A stretch of 64,000 nt of DNA from Flavobacterium terrigena (GTDB taxonomy: Bacteria; Bacteroidota; Bacteroidia; Flavobacteriales; Flavobacteriaceae): NCBI RefSeq assembly GCF_900108955.1, contig NZ_FNYA01000010.1, positions 1-64,000 of the forward strand, given 5' to 3'. The position numbers and the translations under genes were made by a program. Below the pieces are notes generated by a model that was not told the DNA's origin, made no database searches, and worked only from the letters and a program-made list of their open reading frames with translations. This document shows, piece after piece, positions 62,278-64,000 of the stretch; positions within the stretch are counted from its first letter, which is position 1; each line of letters starts with the position of its first letter.

Positions 62278-62919
62278 ATGAATTTCAGTCACTTTATAAA
62301 TAATATTGCAAATTTAAAGAAAGAAAAGTTGTTAGCCACAGATGCGCACATAAAAATGGCACCTTTGGAAAGAATAACTTATCTTAAGGATAAATCTTAC
62401 ACCGAAAAGAAACCCAGAAATGCTGCGGTTTTAATGTTGGTGTATCCAAAAGACGATTTAGCACATTTGGCTTTGATTGTCCGAAACACCTATCCTGGTG
62501 TACATTCTTCGCAAATTAGTTTTCCTGGTGGAAAGGAAGAATTGGAAGATGAAACGTTAGAAATCACGGCTCTTAGAGAAACAGAAGAAGAAGTTGGAAT
62601 TGCCATGAATAAGATTGAAGTCATCCGACAATGTAGCGAAATTTATATTCCGCCAAGTAATTTTTTGGTTACGCCTTATTTAGGTTTTTCTACCGAAAAT
62701 TTAGAGTTCATCCCAAATCCAGATGAGGTAAAAAGAGTGTTGGAATTCCCTATTCATCAATTACTTAACGATGATATTATCGTGCAAACTAAAATGACAA
62801 CTTCTTATGCTACAAATATTGATGTTCCTGCTTTTCAAGTGGAAAAATATGTAGTTTGGGGTGCTACTGCAATGATGCTCAGTGAATTAAAAGAGTTGTT
62901 TAAAAACGCAGTGAAGTAA
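62278..62919 (+). CDS. NUDIX CoA pyrophosphatase
   Basis: A 213-residue Nudix hydrolase. The Nudix box GGKEELEDETLEITALRETEEEVGI (about residues 84-108) supplies the metal-binding Glu residues. The preceding SSQISFPGG segment and RNAAVLMLVYP are typical of the CoA-diphosphatase (NudL-like) group that cleaves CoA or acyl-CoA to phosphopantetheine. It lies 43 nt before the acyltransferase gene, which has its own -7 box. Confidence 0.88.
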   Translation: MNFSHFINNIANLKKEKLLATDAHIKMAPLERITYLKDKSYTEKKPRNAAVLMLVYPKDDLAHLALIVRNTYPGVHSSQISFPGGKEELEDETLEITALRETEEEVGIAMNKIEVIRQCSEIYIPPSNFLVTPYLGFSTENLEFIPNPDEVKRVLEFPIHQLLNDDIIVQTKMTTSYATNIDVPAFQVEKYVVWGATAMMLSELKELFKNAVK

Positions 62920-62930
62920 TAGAAAATTGC

Positions 62931-62938
62931 TAAATTTG
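62931..62938 (+). promoter_or_regulatory. -7 promoter box of the acyltransferase gene
   Basis: TAAATTTG, 24 nt before the ATG at 62963, matches TAnnTTTG and lies inside an apparent longer frame starting at a TTG (62927). Confidence 0.5.
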
Positions 62939-62962
62939 CAACCCTTTTTAAACGTTAAACTT

Positions 62963-63766
62963 ATGGGATTATTTAAAAGAAATCCATTCGGACATATATT
63001 ATTTATCAAAAAATGGTTGATTCGTATTTTTGGTGCGATTACGCATAGTCGATACAGAAGTTTCAATAACTTACAAATTGATGGTTCTGAAATTATTAGA
63101 AGTTTGCCAGATACGAATGTGCTTTTTATATCAAATCATCAGACTTACTTTGCCGATGTAACTGCCATGTTTCACGTATTCAATGCTGCATTAAAAGGCA
63201 GAGAAGACAATATCAAGAATGTGTTTTATTTATGGGAGCCAAAGCTAAATTTGTATTATGTAGCCGCGAAAGAGACCATGCAAGAAGGTTTGTTACCAAG
63301 AATTTTAGCTTACATTGGTGCTATTACAGTAGAAAGAACTTGGAGAGCAGAAGGTAAAGATGTACAAAGAGAAGTCAATCCGAACGATACAGAAAACATT
63401 AAAATTGCTTTAGAAGATGGTTGGGTAATTACATTTCCGCAAGGAACAACTCGCTCATTCAAACCGGTTCGTAAAGGAACAGCGCATATTATCAAACAAC
63501 ATAAGCCTATTGTTGTGCCAATTGTAATTGATGGTTTCAGAAGATCGTTTGATAGAAAAGGATTATTCGTAAAGAAAAAAGGAATTCTACAATCGATGGA
63601 AATTAAGCCACCATTAGAAATTGATTACGAAAATGATTCGATTGAAAAAATTGTAGAACAAATAGAATACGCCATCGAACAACACGCTTCCTTTTTAAAA
63701 GTAATTCCTCAAGAAATTTTAGAAGAAGAAGCTAAGTTAGACAAAGAACGTCAATGGAAGTATTAA
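62963..63766 (+). CDS. 1-acyl-glycerol-3-phosphate acyltransferase family protein
   Basis: A 267-residue PlsC-like acyltransferase for phospholipid or related lipid assembly. The catalytic block has the form NHQTYFADV (an H-x4-D motif near residue 57), followed by the acceptor-site motif FPQGTTRS near 150 and IVVPIVIDGFRRSF. A hydrophobic N-terminal region suggests membrane association. The start is ATG 62963 (MGLFKRNPFGH); the promoter box rules out the upstream TTG. A terminator follows. Confidence 0.85.
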   Translation: MGLFKRNPFGHILFIKKWLIRIFGAITHSRYRSFNNLQIDGSEIIRSLPDTNVLFISNHQTYFADVTAMFHVFNAALKGREDNIKNVFYLWEPKLNLYYVAAKETMQEGLLPRILAYIGAITVERTWRAEGKDVQREVNPNDTENIKIALEDGWVITFPQGTTRSFKPVRKGTAHIIKQHKPIVVPIVIDGFRRSFDRKGLFVKKKGILQSMEIKPPLEIDYENDSIEKIVEQIEYAIEQHASFLKVIPQEILEEEAKLDKERQWKY

Positions 63767-63770
63767 AAAA

Positions 63771-63803
63771 AAGTCCTGATAAAATTTATCAGGACTTTTT
63801 TTT
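63771..63803. terminator. Bidirectional terminator at the right end
   Basis: Arms AAGTCCTGATAAA (63771-63783) and its complement (63785-63797) form a long stem flanked by A and T runs, between the acyltransferase gene and the converging partial membrane gene. Confidence 0.88.
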
Positions 63804-64000
63804 AATACTCTATTTTCTGTAATTCGTTATAATTGCGTTTTAATCTTCTTAGTAGTATTCCGTATAATAATTTATAGAATAGATAGAATATAAAAACTAA
63901 AAACAAGACTAAAAGAGCTCCGCAAATTATAAATACATATTCATATTTATTTAAAAGGTTACTTAAATTGGAGTCATATTTACTTTGAAAATAAAATACA
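63802..64000 (-). CDS. Membrane protein, C-terminal part only (truncated by window edge)
   Basis: Reading the minus strand from the window edge gives an open frame of 65 codons to a TAA at 63804-63802, ending with RLKRNYNELQKIEY. It contains one strong transmembrane helix (CGALLVLFLVFIFYLFYKLL) preceded by SNLSNLLNKYEY and followed by a basic cytoplasmic tail. The stop codon lies on the bidirectional terminator, which supports a real gene end. The N-terminal part lies outside the window, and the family cannot be named. Confidence 0.65.
   Translation of the reverse strand, partial: VFYFQSKYDSNLSNLLNKYEYVFIICGALLVLFLVFIFYLFYKLLYGILLRRLKRNYNELQKIEY

Noticed and set aside
63168..63183. TGTTTCACGT word as parS
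   Set aside because: Only the left half of the consensus is present, and the right half is unrelated. It lies inside the acyltransferase gene.

Overview
The window reads as ordinary chromosome from a Flavobacteriaceae bacterium, most likely Flavobacterium or a close relative. The evidence is very AT-rich DNA, TAnnTTTG-type Bacteroidetes -7 promoter boxes close to many start codons, three proteins with type IX secretion (T9SS) C-terminal sorting domains, a fused SecDF, a long Bacteroidetes-type signal peptidase I, small outer-membrane beta-barrels, and DUF6452/DUF6048 beside rlmD. There is no prophage, transposase, CRISPR array or classical resistance island.

Layout. 1-130: 3' end of a 5S rRNA gene and its terminator, the end of an rRNA operon. 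0.4-8.6 kb: a glycosyltransferase, a MepB-like protein, a ZIP metal transporter, and a cluster of methyltransferases (SAM methyltransferase, THUMP RNA methyltransferase, RlmD) with the DUF6452/DUF6048 envelope pair. 8.7-18.4 kb: ornithine aminotransferase, two paralogous beta-barrels, then two secreted T9SS proteins (a 1653-residue PKD/Ig-like protein and an RCC1-repeat protein) with near-duplicate sorting domains. 18.5-29.3 kb: tRNA-Val, FolC, an ExbB/ExbD pair, YgiD, PyrD, RdgB, a DEAD-box helicase with a Gly/Arg tail, and a LytS/LytTR two-component pair. 29.5-43.9 kb: a serine hydrolase, TrmH, a cysteine-free sirtuin, a fatty-acid-hydroxylase-like protein, PurB, a thioredoxin-DUF4215-T9SS fusion, a CAP protein, a membrane-bound AraC regulator, an alpha/beta hydrolase, GuaB, an HMG-CoA-lyase-like protein and an alpha-oxoamine synthase. 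44-55 kb: SecDF; the minus-strand operon parA-parB-DUF5683-dapB-lepB-wbqC; the plus-strand run idi-queD-manA; tRNA-Thr. 55.3-61.7 kb: a MarR regulator followed by a fadN-fadA-fadE beta-oxidation operon interrupted by a small four-helix-bundle gene. 61.8-64 kb: DUF4268, a NUDIX CoA pyrophosphatase, an acyltransferase and a truncated membrane gene at the edge.

How it fits together. Most of the window is housekeeping: nucleotide synthesis (pyrD, purB, guaB), envelope and secretion (secDF, lepB, acyltransferase, exbBD), RNA modification, chromosome partition and fatty-acid degradation. The least explained element is at 59518-59937: a 117-residue S23-type four-helix-bundle gene between fadA and fadE, framed exactly by perfect 32-bp inverted repeats, with a degenerate copy of the same arms and no gene in the preceding fadN-fadA gap. 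Also notable are a 13-bp-arm palindrome just upstream of the marR -7 box with a half-site over the start codon, a 16-bp palindrome on the ygiD promoter, and the Trx/DUF4215/T9SS protein with an exact 99-nt repeat period.
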